A stretch of 64,000 nucleotides of DNA from Adiantum capillus-veneris (taxonomy: Eukaryota; Streptophyta; Polypodiopsida; Polypodiales; Pteridaceae), in assembly GCA_014529385.2 (NCBI GenBank), contig CM043963.1, positions 109,036,912 through 109,100,911 on the forward strand, read 5' to 3'. Made by a program: the position numbers and the translations under genes. Of this stretch, positions 29,521 through 42,407 are shown in pieces (position 1 is the stretch's first letter; each line of letters opens with the position of its first letter). Under the pieces are notes generated by a model, which searched no databases, was not told the DNA's origin, and saw only the letters and a program-made list of their open reading frames with translations.

Positions 29521-30947
29521 TGTAATGGAATTAGCCTTTTAACTTGAGTTGGAGCGGAAAGTGAATAACATATTGAGCATTTCCTTGAGCATTCTTTTGA
29601 GTATAGATTTATAGTGAGAAAGAAAGTGCTTGGATGGAGAGAGCAACACTAACACATTACTTCGTTAACATGGCATGATCAATAATTATAAAAGAGAGCG
29701 AGAGTTTAGAGAAATTGACACCAATAGAGGACCAGATTAGTTGGAGCCGGTCCCCCCTCCAATAGGCATTTGTATTATAGATTCTTCCATGACGGAAGAC
29801 TTGTTTACAATACAACTATTTGTGTTCCTTGAGACCTTCTTGATGAGATGAAGATGGTAAGCTTCACTCACCAAGTATAACAACAATAAACATGATTAGC
29901 ATGAACTTGGAAAATGCCCAACCTCAATCCCAAGACCTCAAACACCATGAAAGGTGAGGAGAGCTGGCAGGGAGTGAGGAAGAAGAGAGAAGTAGAAGTA
30001 GCTCTACGAGAAAGCAATAATCCCTTGCACATAATCACTCATACTCTTGTAGCATAGCTTAGCATAGTGTTAATGGAGATTAGAGAGATTGATAAGCAAG
30101 CATAAGCATTCTCTTGTGTGGATTTGCATCCATAGCCAAGAGCTTGTGGTAGGAGGCACTCAACTTATCAAGCTTGGAGAAGGAGATGGAATCCTCGCTT
30201 CACAAGAGTGTGTGAAGGAAAGAATGAGGGAGAGAGAGCTCGTGGGATGCTCAAATGAGAGAGCAAGAGAGCTAGCTAGGTCAACCCCCTTTCCTAGGCT
30301 TCCTTTGAAGCTCATTGGGCCATGTAGCCCTCTAGCCAACGAGAACTTGGCTCCTTTTGGAGCAAGGTGTGTAGCCTCTTGACAAGTGTCCTTCTTTCCC
30401 CTTGTGAGCCTAAGCTACCACCCCCCTTGCTTAAGCACATCCCCTACTTGCTTGAGCAATGTGTCTCTACACTTGACATGTGGCCCCTTTCCTCCCATGA
30501 GATTATGGGTCATTGGTGAGGTGCTCACATACTATCCACCTCCCTCCTTTGTAGGGATTGTCCCCTCTTTAGTAGCAAGTACTTAGAACTTGGTAAGAAG
30601 GCAGGCCCCCTGCTTAAGCACAGCCCTAGCTTAAGCAAGCTGCCCCCTTGCCTGCTTGGACCTTAGTGACTAAAGAGTAAAAATTCAAAGATTATGTCTT
30701 AAGGCTTTTAACACTTACCTTTGGAGGCTTTAATGAAGACAACCATAAGGTCTTTTGATCCATTGGTTAACCTTGCTCTTTGATAAACCTTTTCTCATTT
30801 GGGCCCCTTTACCATTGGCCCCGTGCTGAAATAGATCTATAAGCACATCTATATCTTAACCCTTGTTCCCGTTTATTCTCCCACATTAAGTGATCAGTTT
30901 AATATGAGAAAATCATTTGGGTTGGTCAGATATTAGATTTTATGACA
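29521..30947 (-). repeat. Solo LTR of the B/C chromovirus family
   Basis: In minus orientation it starts TGTCATAAAATCTAATATC (30,947) like the element C LTR at 48,722, passes through shared parts (GGATTTGCAT, GGGACCGGCTCCA), and ends ...CCATTACA at 29,521. Flanks are TGCAC (29,516-29,520) and TGCAG (30,948-30,952), a target duplication with one mismatch. No internal domain is attached on either side. Confidence 0.82.
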
Positions 30948-32749
30948 TGCAGTTTTCAAGTCATGTGGCAACAACCATGAGTCAACTGTGCCCATTTTTA
31001 GCATGAGTGCTATCCTTTGATTCCCCTTGATGTGTAGAATCCATTGCCACCATGCATGGTCAATTTGGATCACTGGTCTGGTCACCACTTAATTTTTCTT
31101 CTTTTTGGAAGTCCTGTTTGTTAAGCAAACCCTAGTTATGGTTTTGCAGTTGGGTTCAAACCTTCATTGTAACTTCCTATGGTCATTTATGTGCTTCTGG
31201 AGGGTTGGGTTGTAAACTTTGTTCCACGGGCTAGCTAATCTGGCTGTTAAAAAAAAAACACACTTTTTATGATAAGTTGAACTTCGGCCAACTTTTTGCC
31301 CTATTTCTTATGGTAATTGGTTCCTTATGGCTAGGTGGAGTTTATGGCCCAAAAATTTGAGGCCTTTGCACAAGTTTTGCCTAGTTTTGCAATTTTAAGG
31401 TAGTCAGTCTCTGAAATCTGTAAATCTTTGAGTGGGAATTCTTTGTTGGTCCAATTTGAGCAAATGAGGTGTCATTGGGATCCCCTTCACATATAGAAAC
31501 TGATGATACCAAAATTTGCCTAGTCTGAGCCATGTGGCAGCTATCATGGTCGGTGCCAGCTGATGCCAATTTGCACAAAAATCATATGGTTGGGTTCCCC
31601 ATGCCAAGGAGATGTTGTTTGCACGGCCATGCACCTATAGTTTGATAGTCTGGACTCTGTGTGAGGGCAATATCTAGGTTCCTGGGCACTTTTGTTGTTC
31701 CTACTGAGTTTTAGGTATCCATTTGAGGTGAACATAGCCTCATTAGGATCCTTTAGAGGTGTACTACCTGTGGCATGCTCTGTTCCTATTTTGGTGCCAG
31801 GTGGCAGCTACCGCGATAGCTGTCACTATGAACTGCTGCTGACCTGGGTCATCCCTTGCATTCCCCATGCTTTGGGGGTTCTTTTGATTCCCTGCACCTA
31901 TCATTTGGACTTTTCTACCTTGTGCAGTGCTCAGTTTTCTATGTGAGGTGCCTAGACCCTATTTTTGCGTTTTTGGTGAGTGGATTAGTTTTTTGCATGC
32001 ATGCACATGTTCTATAAGCATCATAGAACTCACCGCTAGCTCCGCTTGCCATGAGAATGCTTGATCTATGCATATGGGTCTCCAAAGGACGTACGTGCTC
32101 GCTCGCTTGCTCTCCCCCGCAAAGTCGCTAGGTGGAAATGACTAGAAAATCCCCCTAAGTTGGTATATGTGCCTAGTGCTTCCGAAAACCTGTTTTCCTC
32201 TTTGATCCCATCATTCCCTATGTGTACCTTGAATTTTTTATGAATCTTCAATTTCCGCATTTGGACTTTGTATGTCTCAGATACGTTAGGCTTACCTTTT
32301 GCGCCACCATCGTATTTAGGTCAAAATGTGACGTCTTCCATTTGCTTCCAAACTTTTTCTGTGAGTTCCTTTTGTTATGGAATTTTGTCATTTGTCTTCA
32401 GATTCTCCATTACTTTTTTGGATTTTTTATGAGATTTTTTGAAAGAAATTCCAAAAGGTACTTAAAAAACTACAATAAATCCCAAAACTTAGCAAATTCA
32501 AGCTAAAAATTATCCAAAATTAGGTAAATTATTCCTAGCTTAAGAAAATATGCGTTCTCCTATGCACAAAGTGTCTAAGCCACCATTGGCCTATTTTTGT
32601 TCTTTTCCTCAATTTTTGACTAACGTTGACCATATTATTAGAAACAAAATACAAATTTTTTAAAGGTATGGAGTATATACAAGAGTACAGGGTTATTTTG
32701 GCCCTATCATAACCTGATCCCCCTTTACTTACTTTTCAGGCATTACTTA
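30948..32749 (-). other. Non-coding, leader-like or 3' sequence with dispersed phrases
   Basis: About 1.8 kb without frames. Recurrent phrases (GAGGTGTCATTGGGATCCCC, GTGGCAGCTA, ATGGTCAATTTGGA) tie it to 29,012-29,520, so the solo LTR interrupted one region. Confidence 0.45.
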
Positions 32750-33480
32750 TCATTTTTTGGAAAAATCAAATCGCAATAAAACACAACAAGGTTTAAACCT
32801 TTGTAAAACAGTGCTTAGTAATATATATAAAACCTTTGGCCTGAGTTCCACCATGTCTCCCCCCTTCGTGTCCGATTCCTCCTGGACGAATCGAAAGTAT
32901 GGGTTCAAGGTGGGTGGAGCCATATTTTTGGGTCCATATAGCCTCTGTTGGAGTATTGCAACAAGACCGATTGTATTGACGACTGGCTTGGACTGTTTTG
33001 GCTGCGATACTTGGTGTTTCTGCAATTGCTTATCTTGCCTAAATATTGGATGGTTGCCTTGTGTTTTTGCCACTGGAATCCAGATCCAAAGCTGATTTTT
33101 TTTGTGCTTGGCATAATTCTTTGGCTATCCAAACTTTCTTGGTTGAGGTTGGTGGGTGATTCGCTTGGTGGTGCTCGATGGGTTTATTTGGCCTTGTAGA
33201 GGGATTCAACTTACTGCGCTTCGGAATTTAAATAAACACCTGTGTTTTTTGAGCTTGAACCAACTTCTTGGTACCCATATTTTTACGATAGATGCATGGG
33301 TGTTTTGTATGGGCATGTGAGATGATATCGAAGGTCTTGCCGGATTATGGGTTTTGAGTGATTCCTTTGCACATATCTTATCTTTTCTGACCCAAACCTG
33401 CTTTGTTTCGTGTTGTTGCTTTGGTATCCATCTCTCTCATTTGTTTTTTGTTTGTTTTGTCAAATTTTTTGTCGGTGATG
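32750..33480 (-). pseudogene. Element D W[IV]PK region
   Basis: Directly after the D protease, on minus: QWIPKE, RWIPKQ, QVWVRKDK and IWVP, with the same spacing and neighbours as in element A (for example QxWVxKxKI and xLxQAQK-like text). Frames break several times. It continues as a Gln/Lys-rich stretch to about 32,760. Confidence 0.65.
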
Positions 33481-33950
33481 GTGCAGATGGGGCTGATGCT
33501 ATCTTGACTTGGTGTGTTGGCTTTTGTGAAGATTCTTTGGGAATCCATTGCATGGTTCCTGTAGGCAAGGGTTTTTTACCCTTGTGATTAGTCATTTTTG
33601 TTGCGGGAAGATTGGACTTCCAATCAATCTGAACATTGTACATCCTTTGCCATGGTTGTCCTAGCAATATTTTTTGTTGGTTTTGATGGTCTTTTACCAC
33701 ATAAAATCTGTGTGGATAGACATATTGATTGATTTGAACAAATAAGGTTACCAACCCTAATGCTTTGATCTCATGGTCAGTATAGCTTTGCATCTCATGT
33801 GATGTCGTTTGAAGCTCTGCATCTTGACCAAGTTGTTTATACAAGCTGAAGGAAATGATATTTCCTTGGGCTACTGTATCGAGCAGAGCGGTAGTTTCAA
33901 CTTTGACTGTTGCCAATCTTGACCTTGATTACTGGATCCACTCTATCTTC
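33481..33950 (-). pseudogene. Element D retropepsin-like domain, downstream of integrase
   Basis: VETTALLDTVAQGNIIS carries a retropepsin-like LLDT, with V where G is normal, and KILLGQPWQRM is the C-terminal ILG-type element. About 130 codons are open. The preceding codons belong to the integrase C-terminus less than 200 bases upstream. Element A has a comparable PR before its W[IV]PK region. Confidence 0.65.
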
Positions 33951-34049
33951 TTTGAAATGCGTCAATCCGTAATGGTCTCCCATGTTGTTGCTGTTGTCAT
34001 AGAAGCCTTCACTTTTTTTTTGTTCGTTGTTTTTCATCGTGAATCCGCT

Positions 34050-35039
34050 GTAGCATGTCCTAGGTTAGTGGTAGATGATACTTCTTGATCCTGCATTCAC
34101 TAATGTAGTTAAGTATTTCCTTTCCGTCTAATGCTGCAAGCTTGATGGCCTCACTTGGTGATAAATTTTTTATCACAAAGGGTCCCATCCCTCGCTTTTT
34201 GAGTTTCTTAGCATGTTGTTTCAGGGTATACACTAAACGTAGTCCCCTGTTTTAAATTTCTTTGACCGCACATGCTTGTCAAAAGAACTCTTTTTGGCGT
34301 CTTTTCTAAGCATAGATAGATGCTACCGCTTGAAGGGGTAGCTCATCTAGCTTTTCCAAATCATCTAATCTGGATGACAACTCATGACCAGTCCACTCTA
34401 GTTGTTTAGCTACTCTCAGAGTTAGGATTAAGAATTCAATGGGTATAATGTCATTAAGACTAAACACCATATTTTAGGGTGTTGTCCCAATGGATGTCTT
34501 AGAGGCCACTCTGTATGCCCATAAAGCAGAATGTAAATTTTGATCCCAATATGTTCGTGTTTCCGTCACAATTTTTGTCAATACTGTGCAAAGTGTTTTT
34601 TTTGTAGGTTATGTCTGTCCATTGGCTTGTGGATGGTATGGGGCAGACTTCTTATGAATGATCGCAAACTTGTCAATAAGATTTGCAATAACTTTGTTTA
34701 TGAAATGTGTGCTTCTATCACTGACAATTTCTATGGGTAATCCAAATCTTACAAAGACATTTTCATATAGAAACTGTGCAGCATTCTGGCATCTGCCTTT
34801 TGTGTAACTTTTGCTTCAGCCCATTTTATGAGATAGTCAGTGGTTGTGATGATAGTATATTGTGCATGGGATTTGTAAGCGGATCGTGAGATTGGTCCCA
34901 CAAAGTTTAGACCCCCATTTATAGAAAATGCCCTTGCTCCCATCATTGGCTGTAATGACATCTCATCTTGTCTTATAGGTACCTTCATACGTTGGCAATC
35001 ATCGAATCGTTTAACATATTCATCCGCATCCATGTGCAA
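34050..35039 (-). pseudogene. Element D integrase (decayed)
   Basis: On minus: QRMKVPIRQDEM, NFVGPISRSA, TTDYLIKWAEA (second half of the core), FGLPIEIVSDR, SAPYHPQANGQT, ALWAYRV, then the C-terminal region ELEWTGHELSSRLDDLE, LVYTLKQH, KKRGMGPF and CRIKKYHLPLT. This is a complete gypsy integrase course with several stops. The C-terminus runs on toward the protease-like domain. Confidence 0.82.
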
Positions 35040-35541
35040 TGTAGGCCACCAAATTCCCGTAGTTAAGACAATTTTAGTTGTCTTATCTCTTGAAAAATGG
35101 GCGCCGCTAATTCCTATGTGTGCTTGCTCTAAGATGGGTAGATATTTTTTTGTTGTTGCACATATCCTGAGTTGGTTATCCTTTCTTCTTGTAGAGTTGA
35201 GTTTTGATTAACATGAAGTCTCAAGCTTCTAATTCAATGGCTCTCTATTTGGTTCTCGTGAAATTTTCAAGGTATGTCCTCGTTGTCAGGTAATCAACCA
35301 TATATGGACTCCATTGAGGTGAAAATGCTACCTAAAACAATGTGGCATATTTCACAGGTGGATTATTTCTGCATGTATCACAATTTAAAACATATATATG
35401 TACATCCGCATGCATATCCAGCCAGTACACTCCTAGTTGCTTTAAGCGTTGATGTGTCTTCTTTTGAGAGCAATGGAAGGCAATGTCCTCTACATGGGCT
35501 TCCATGAGATAGCACTCGTATTCTTCTGGACTAATGCATAG

Positions 35542-35850
35542 TCACAATATTCCTTTGGTACCTAGATGGTACAAGCATCCACCTATAAGTTGAATGTTTT
35601 TAGCTTGCGTGATTGTTTGTTGCTTATGGGTTTGGTTAGTCCTATCAAAATTACCATCATAAGTCAAAAGATTGACTACCGCTTGAGACCACTTCGGAAC
35701 CATTTCAATGTTGAAGAGGTAAGCGTCGGGTACATCATCATCCACTCCTTAGGGTGCTTTGCCATTGGGTAATCTAGAGAGATTATTTTCTCTAAGATGT
35801 GTTTTTCCTTTTTTTTACCACAACCGTAAAATCTGTGAGTGTAAGTTCTA
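35542..35850 (-). pseudogene. Element D RNaseH-integrase linker joined to the leader
   Basis: VPDAYLFNIEMVPKW is the linker between RNase H and integrase of this gypsy type. Upstream it joins within about 100 bases to the primer site, so gag, RT and RNase H are deleted. Confidence 0.7.
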
Positions 35851-35852
35851 CA

Positions 35853-36329
35853 TTCCCAGCAACGGCACCAATGTTGGCAGGCCATCGCGATTGGATGATG
35901 CAGCTAGCGGGAACTCAAACCAATATAAATATGTCAATCCGAGGATGTAGCCAACCCGAGTAGTGCACGTAAATGTTGAATGGAATGCCCAAAAGACAAT
36001 GCATTGAGGAGAGAGGTATCACCCTCAAGCAAGGAAGCAACTAAGTGGAAAATGTCTAAGTCTCTTGTGCGGTCTAACTAACACTCAGATGGTCGTAAAG
36101 GTGTCAATTGAACTCCAAATGACATAAAAATTGAGATTGGGGGTCTCTAGGCTATATGTAACAGGTTTCCAACACCAAAACCTACAAATGTCAAAGTCGG
36201 GTAGGCAAGCAATTGTAATTATTGCCATCTCTTAACTTCACCAAAAATGATGAATAAGGGGTTTTTTGGCTCCTCCTAAGGCATACTTACCTCTATCCAT
36301 GCTTAGTTTTCCTTAAAACACCATTAACA
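35853..36329 (-). repeat. Element D primer site and part of its 5' LTR
   Basis: On minus, TGGTGCCGTTGCTGGGAA (35,870-35,853) follows an LTR end ...CCAACA at 35,872. The site matches the tRNA-Asp type and resembles that of A. The outer LTR edge to the right is not defined. Confidence 0.5.
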
Positions 36330-36680
36330 ACTCAAAACGAGCACTTAAACACACTAGGCAACCTAGAGCTAAAATCGCTCATTGCGTCGCACACACACAT
36401 ACACTCAAACACAACACATTGAACATGTACGTGAAGCCAAGAGCATGAGAAAGTAACACATGAAGTCTCATTAGCAATGCTTACCCGTATAAAGAGTAGT
36501 GAGCACGCAAGCATAGATGTACTCCTCACTGCATGTGCTCCAACATTAAAAAACATGATGCCAAGAGCATGAGGAAGTAGCACATGAAGTCTCATTAGCA
36601 ATGCTTACCCGTATAAAGAGCAGTGAGCATGCAAGCATAGATGTACTCTTCACTGCGTGTGCTCCAACGTTAAAAAATAG
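36330..36680. repeat. Tandem duplication of about 122 bp
   Basis: Two near-identical units (about 36,433-36,555 and 36,556-36,678) share GCCAAGAGCATGAG, ACATGAAGTCTCATTAGCAA and GCTTACCCGTATAAAGAG. No gene is associated. Confidence 0.88.
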
Positions 36681-36783
36681 ATCCTTAATAATTACAAATT
36701 TTGGCTTATGTACCCAAGGTAGAAAATTGGGTATTTGGGTAGAAAGGGATAGTTACTTCAAAAATATGATGGACTCTGGCATC

Positions 36784-37031
36784 TAACCTCTTCATTAAGT
36801 ACAAAATGGTTTGGAAAAATTCATCTAGCCTCTTCATTAAGTACAAAATGGTTTGGAAAAATCAGACTCTTTCGAGTTTGGAATTTATATTGCTGGCTTA
36901 GGCGAAAAATAAATGAGTAAAAGAAAAAGGTTTTGCAGGCTCTTTTGCCAATTAGACTCTTTCGAGTTCGCGATTTACAACACCGGCATAGGTGGAAAAT
37001 ACATGAGTGAGGGAAAAAGGTTTTGCAGGCC
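36784..37031. repeat. Two small tandem duplications
   Basis: A 46-bp unit (CTCTTCATTAAGTACAAAAT...) is doubled at about 36,787-36,868. A unit of about 95 bp (AGACTCTTTCGAGTT... to AAAGGTTTTGCAGGC) is doubled at about 36,863-37,031. Confidence 0.85.
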
Positions 37032-37220
37032 CATCTGGATTGGCGTGATTGGGCTCCTTGTGTCAACATTTGTTGCCAATAGAAGCACAAGACACAGGTG
37101 ATCTACTACTCATAGAAGAACCACGAGAAGTGGTTGTATTGTTATTACCACCTCCTCTTTGAGAAGCAACAAAAGCTTCGGTGTTAGCGACACTGGCCAT
37201 TGTGCTCAAGAGCATGCATT

Positions 37221-37433
37221 CCTTTGATACCAATTGTTGGAATTAGGATTGTAGGGATTCACATATGGATTGGAGAGGATGAAGAAGCTCAAGGAACACA
37301 ACAGAGAGTGTATTGCTTTTAGTGTGCAAATAGAAAGATAAGTTATCCCTAGAAAAAAGCTCCTTGCGAGGGAAAAAATGTTTCAGTGGTCCTAAGTGTG
37401 ATCACACACATCACTACCATGTATATGGTAAAA
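37221..37433 (-). repeat. Copia-type LTR (H family) with primer site
   Basis: Read on minus, 37,433-37,235 matches the LTR at 56,792-56,997 (GTAGTGATGTGTGTG, CACACTTAGGA, CTTGAGCTTCTTCATC). It is followed by TGGTATCAAAGG (37,232-37,221), an initiator-Met-type primer site. A short minus frame starts after it but shows no clear copia Gag. Confidence 0.75.
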
Positions 37434-37499
37434 GGATAGACATTGAAACATGTTTGTATTGGGAAGGGAGATTCCTTCCATCAAGCCTCGATTGATCTT

Positions 37500-39475
37500 A
37501 TCATTGATGAATTAGTTTAAGTTTTCCACTACTATTGCAAACAATAAGGGTGCCAAGGAGCAACCTTGTCTAACTGACCTGCACAGTGGGAAGGGGTCTG
37601 AGAGAGATCCATTTAGAGCCAACGTTGCCCAGGCATTACCAAATCTTATGAAATGTGGTCCAAATCCATCCATTCCAAACTTTTGAATAGAGAGGACCAT
37701 TTCATATAAAATCATACGGCTTTATCAAAATCTATTTTGAGAAAGTTGAAATCTTGTCTTGAATCCTAGGTGTACTCAATGCCCTTGGAGTTGCAATCAT
37801 AGCCTTGAAAAGCCTTCAAACCTCAATGAATCCTTTCTGTTCCTTGAGGATCCATTTTGTGAGATGTATAGATGTTTTGGTAATGGCCCGAGCAAAGATC
37901 TTGTAGGCTATCGAGAGCATGAGCAGTGGGTGCCAGTTAGCTATATCTTCCTTCAGACCCCTCTTACGTAGTAGTTTGATGACACCAATGTTGATGGTTT
38001 GGGGTGGGGGGGGGGGGGGGGGGGGGTGGGGGGCGCTCTGTGTTTGACAAATTCTTTCCATACTTGCAAAATGAAGAGGGTCAAAGTGAACTCAAAAGTC
38101 TAAATGAGTTCAGCTAGCAAGCCATTAAGCCTCGGGGTTTTCTTGGTTGAACGATGGCCACTAATATCCTAGTCTCCAAGAGAGGGAGATCGAGTTGTTT
38201 GGTAGCATTGGGGGGGACTAACTCAAGTTCTTGTACCCTAGATGGTGCCTTTGCTTGTCTTAGAAGCCTCGGACAGAGCTTCCACTAGCGGGGTGATCTT
38301 CCCAATGCTTTACCTCTTGAGTGATTTGAACATCTCTTTGGAGGGTTTATCTGCTACACCTACCTCTAGTACTCTTTAAAAAAATATGTGTGTGCATGAG
38401 ATTGAACTCTTCCTCAGCCTTGAGTCTGATGTGAGTTTTTGTAATCTGGGTTTGTATCGAGGGCTTGGTTTGGCAAGTTTCTCGCGAACATTTTATACCT
38501 CCTTGTCATCCATAGTTATGAAGAGAGGATATGGTCAAAAAGGCAACTTGTGTACTTAGGTTTGGATTTTAGCCAATTAAAAGCAAGAGACAAAGATACT
38601 GATATGTAGAATTTGTCTAGCGTAGCTTTCTTACTAGCTAGGTCACCTTCGCTATAATTTTGCCATGTAAACTCTTCTTCTTGGCCTATGTCCCAAAGCT
38701 GTAGTTTGACTTTGAGGGTTGAATTCTCTTGCCTTGCAGAATGGGAGTTCCCTTGGATAGGTAATGGTTCTCAATAGATTCCACCATATTGAATCCCCAA
38801 TGAGGACAATGCAGGATCCCAAGAGAATGACTAGGTCTCTCTAGAGTTCAACTCTGTTGTGCACCAAGCCTCTTGCATATGTAGGAACCATTGTGTCCTT
38901 TATCAGTGTGGAGAGCTAGATGGAACACCAATTTTTTCCTACCAAGGGGGTAATTGACCAATGAGTAAGGAATCCCATAAAAAATCCTCCCAAGCCTCGA
39001 CAATCTATGAGAAAATCCACTTGTGCTCTTTGGAGATAGCTTGCAGCATGTCCCTTAGCACATCATAAGTGCATTTATGCTCATGCAAGATAATGATATC
39101 AGTCTAATTTAGTCTAATCCAAGCTGCTCCTTGTTTTTTTTTTGGTAGGGTTAGAAACCCCTTGATGTTCCAGGAGATAATTCTTTTCTTCCAACTCGTT
39201 TTTCTTTCCCTCCTCTACTGGTCGTCCTTGGGGGGTTTGAGACACATTATCGTGAGTCCTCTTGTTGTCCTTGAGGATGTTGATGGGAGTATGTTTTGGT
39301 GTTGAGGGGTGCCTATTTGGGGGGTGGGGTCGACAAGGATATTCTCTTTGTTTAGATCAATCATTGAATCCTTGCTCAACCGATTGATCTCGCCTTCAAT
39401 CTTGCTTGTATTGACTTTGATTATTTTGGAGTTGTTGTGGGGACCTCCATGGGAGTGGCTTGTATAGACTCTCAT
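37500..39475 (-). mobile_element. LINE retrotransposon remnant (endonuclease to RT)
   Basis: On minus: RIISWNIKGF and DIIILHEHKC mark the start of the apurinic endonuclease; further down GLKEDIANWHPL, IAYKIFARAIT and LKEQKGFI are RT motifs, then RSVRQGCSLAPLLF. The upstream frame (39,215-39,475) may be the ORF1/ORF2 border. Frames break often. Truncated before the RT C-terminus. Family: plant L1-type non-LTR elements that insert by target-primed reverse transcription. Confidence 0.8.
37996..38032. repeat. G-rich homopolymer inside the LINE
   Basis: A near-continuous run of G, interrupted by two T. On the LINE strand it encodes a proline run just ahead of the RT motifs. Length may be a sequencing or assembly estimate. 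Confidence 0.9.
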
Positions 39476-39860
39476 ATATTATCTCCTTTCCCTCTTCCTA
39501 GTCATCCAAGTTGCTAGTATGGCAAAGCTATTAGGGGCTTTGATCTTCTTGGTGTCCGCCTTCTTGTTGCACCTGTTCGGATTGTTAAGAGCCCGATTAG
39601 AGCAATTTTGTCTCCAATTTTTCCTTCTTCAAGGGGATCGGGGGCAATATTCTATTGAGGGACAGGGGAAGGATTATCCTTGGGCTGAGGATGCTTAGTT
39701 GAGTATTCAAGAAACAAACTTCCTAGACACACCACACAAGAAACAAGCTTGGGGGAGATATTTATATGTTGCTTTTGGTTGAAAACCCTGCCCATCATCA
39801 TCAAAGCTATCTCAATGGTTGTAGGGAGTTTAGAGAAGTCCTCCCAATTAAAATATTGTT

Positions 39861-40066
39861 GGGGTAAAGGTCCACGATGGTCGTCCCTGCGAAGACTAAA
39901 CCACTACACTAGTAACATTAACTTATTCTTCATCTCCTTCTCATTAGTAAAACAAGGAACTCAAGCACCATTCACAGTGTGGTTCCACCCAACATTTCTC
40001 TTCTTTGTCTCTCCTCTTTCCTCCTCACACGCATGCATCCGTGCACACATACTCGACAACTTGTAT
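39861..40066 (+). repeat. Copia-type LTR-like sequence with primer-site match
   Basis: Starts TGTTGGGGTAAAGGTCC like element G and E LTRs, ends near CTCGACA, and is followed by TGTATCAAAG, close to an initiator-Met primer site. No partner LTR was seen. Confidence 0.4.
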
Positions 40067-40396
40067 CAAAGAAGGGGTTTTGGATTGGTGTCATCTTCTT
40101 TGCATGTATGCGAGCTACACATTGACCTAATGCTTAGAGCCTTACGTGAAAAAATTGGAGAATACAACTCTCAAAACCTAGTCGAATGTGCAAACAGTGA
40201 GGTACAATGAGCATCTTGGAGCTTTGGAAGATAGATCCAGAGGGAGAAGAGGAAGTTGGAGGGGTGTGTGCAGAGTTTGGCTCAACACACGCACACACAC
40301 ACACACACACTCTCTATCTCTCACCCACATATGCTCGCACACACGCCACTACATACATAGCAACAACACAAGGGGGTGGTGCAACCCAATTGGGGA

Positions 40397-40522
<126 letters not shown>

Positions 40523-40859
40523 CCTATGTGGCCTCTTGGATTAGGCTTTGACATTGGCATTCTTCTTCAACATTGACCTACCAACATTGTGACATCAACA
40601 TCAATGACATCAGCATTGACATTTGCACCACATCCAATTGCTCCACACACAAGATTGAGCACACACAACAATCTCTTGAGAGATCGTCACACTTTTCTTG
40701 AGCACTTGAAGGCATAGTTTTTTTGCATTAGCATCATAGGTGGTGGAGAGCCTTGGAGTACTTGTTGATGTCATTGCCAATGATATCTACAGGCGTTCTT
40801 GCTTCTCTTTCTCTTCCCAAGAAAAATATCCTTTCATTAGTTAATAAAAATGCCCAATG

Positions 40860-41345
40860 GTCTACAATCTGCCCCTGCTAGAAAGGGCTACATCAGCATG
40901 TGGGGAGACTCTCCCAATGAAAAAACAAGATATGTACAATGAGGCTAAATCAGGAGATAAGAGCAAGAAAAAGCCACACTGGTGGACGGTACTGCCATCT
41001 AGGCACACCATGAACCATGGTGAAGAAGGGCCTTGGGCACCAAAGTTACAACAAGAAGGCCTCACGAAGCAATCGAAGCTATCGTGGAGTGTGTGAATTA
41101 GCTCTAGCCAAATGTTACGGATAGTCTTTGCTGATGGGATTGGTTGAGTGTCCAAGATGAGGGCGGCAGTAGGCTCGCCAAGTGAACCATATTGTCAGGC
41201 TACAGATAAACTCCCAACACCATTCTCTATCACTGCTCCACTCTTGAGGGATTAGCACAATGGCTAGTTGGAGTGTGGTATGACCCTCTTGTATAACAAA
41301 CATCCTACTAGCTAAAGCCATCTCGAAATGCAATGTTGGGCTCAT
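40860..41345 (-). pseudogene. Possible LINE C-terminal fragment
   Basis: Minus frames read ICSLTIWFTWRAYCR and RPSCCNFGAQGP. The LTIWFTWRA phrase resembles the region after RT in plant LINEs. It sits upstream of the other LINE and is a separate piece. Weak call. Confidence 0.3.
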
Positions 41346-41399
41346 GAGTGTGGACCAAGCTGCGGCACCCCAAGTATACTAGGTGGCTGTAGAAAGTGC

Positions 41400-42400
41400 A
41401 AACATCAGCCTAAGAATCCGAAGCCACACCTACTGTGCTATTGGGCGATCCCATAGATAGTGTCACTATGGGGGCATATGTGAGTGCATATTTGAGTGTC
41501 TCAAAAGATTTTTGATGTTGTTCATTCCAAGTGAAAGCTATGTTCTTTTTCAAAAGGTTTGTGAGTGGTAAAGTCAAGTATGAAAAATTTAGAATGAATT
41601 TTCTATAATAACTACACAAACCAAGAAAATAACAAATCTCATGAATACATTGAGGTCTAGGCCATTCTTTAATGCATTGGGTCTTCTTAGGATCCACACA
41701 AATTCCTCTGCCATATTCAATGTGACCTAGTTATTCAATCTCAGTTTTGAAAAATAAGATTTTCTCAGGGTTCAAATAAAGATGGTTTTCATGCAACAAT
41801 TATAAACCAAATCCAAATGTGCATGATGGTATTTTTTATTCGTACTAAAAACCAAAATTTCATCAAAGAAAACCACAACATGATCTTGATGCTTCAAAAA
41901 GACTCGATTCATCATGCATGAAAATGTAGCAGGTTTAAACCAAAAGGCATTATGACTAAATTGTGTTCAATATGTAGTTTTATGAACATCACTTTTTATC
42001 ATATGTACTTGATGGTATCCATATTTAAGACCTATCTTAGTAAAAATGGATGCGCCACTTAATTTATCAAGTAAATCATCAACACAAGAAAAAGAAAAAC
42101 GATTCTTTATCGTGATTTTATTACGTGCTCTATAGTCAATGCAAAAATGATAGTACCATTTTCTTTTTGACTAATAGAATCGGTGCACCAAAAGGTGAAC
42201 TACTTGGCTTAATTAAACAATGATTTAATAATTCCTCAATTTAATGTTGAATTTCTCTTTGTTAAATTTGATTTTGATGATATGGTACTCAACAAGGTGG
42301 TGCACTTCCTAGAATCAACTCTATTGTATGGTCTTCCACTCTAGAAGAAGGTAATCCTGAACGTAGAACTTCAAACAAAATTCCTTTATATTTCATTAGA
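41400..42400 (-). pseudogene. Element F reverse transcriptase (decayed gypsy)
   Basis: On minus: IDYRARNKITIKNRF, GLKYGYHQV, FFDEILVFS at the catalytic site (FDDIL expected), then KKTQCIKEWP, FLGLCSYYRKFI and FTWNEQHQKSFE. The sequence breaks off at about 41,400 before the end of RNase H. Confidence 0.75.
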
Positions 42401-42407
42401 AATTTTC

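Noticed and set aside
37996-38032. G-run as a regulatory quadruplex
   Set aside because: It lies inside a dead LINE and its length may be an assembly estimate; no evidence for function.
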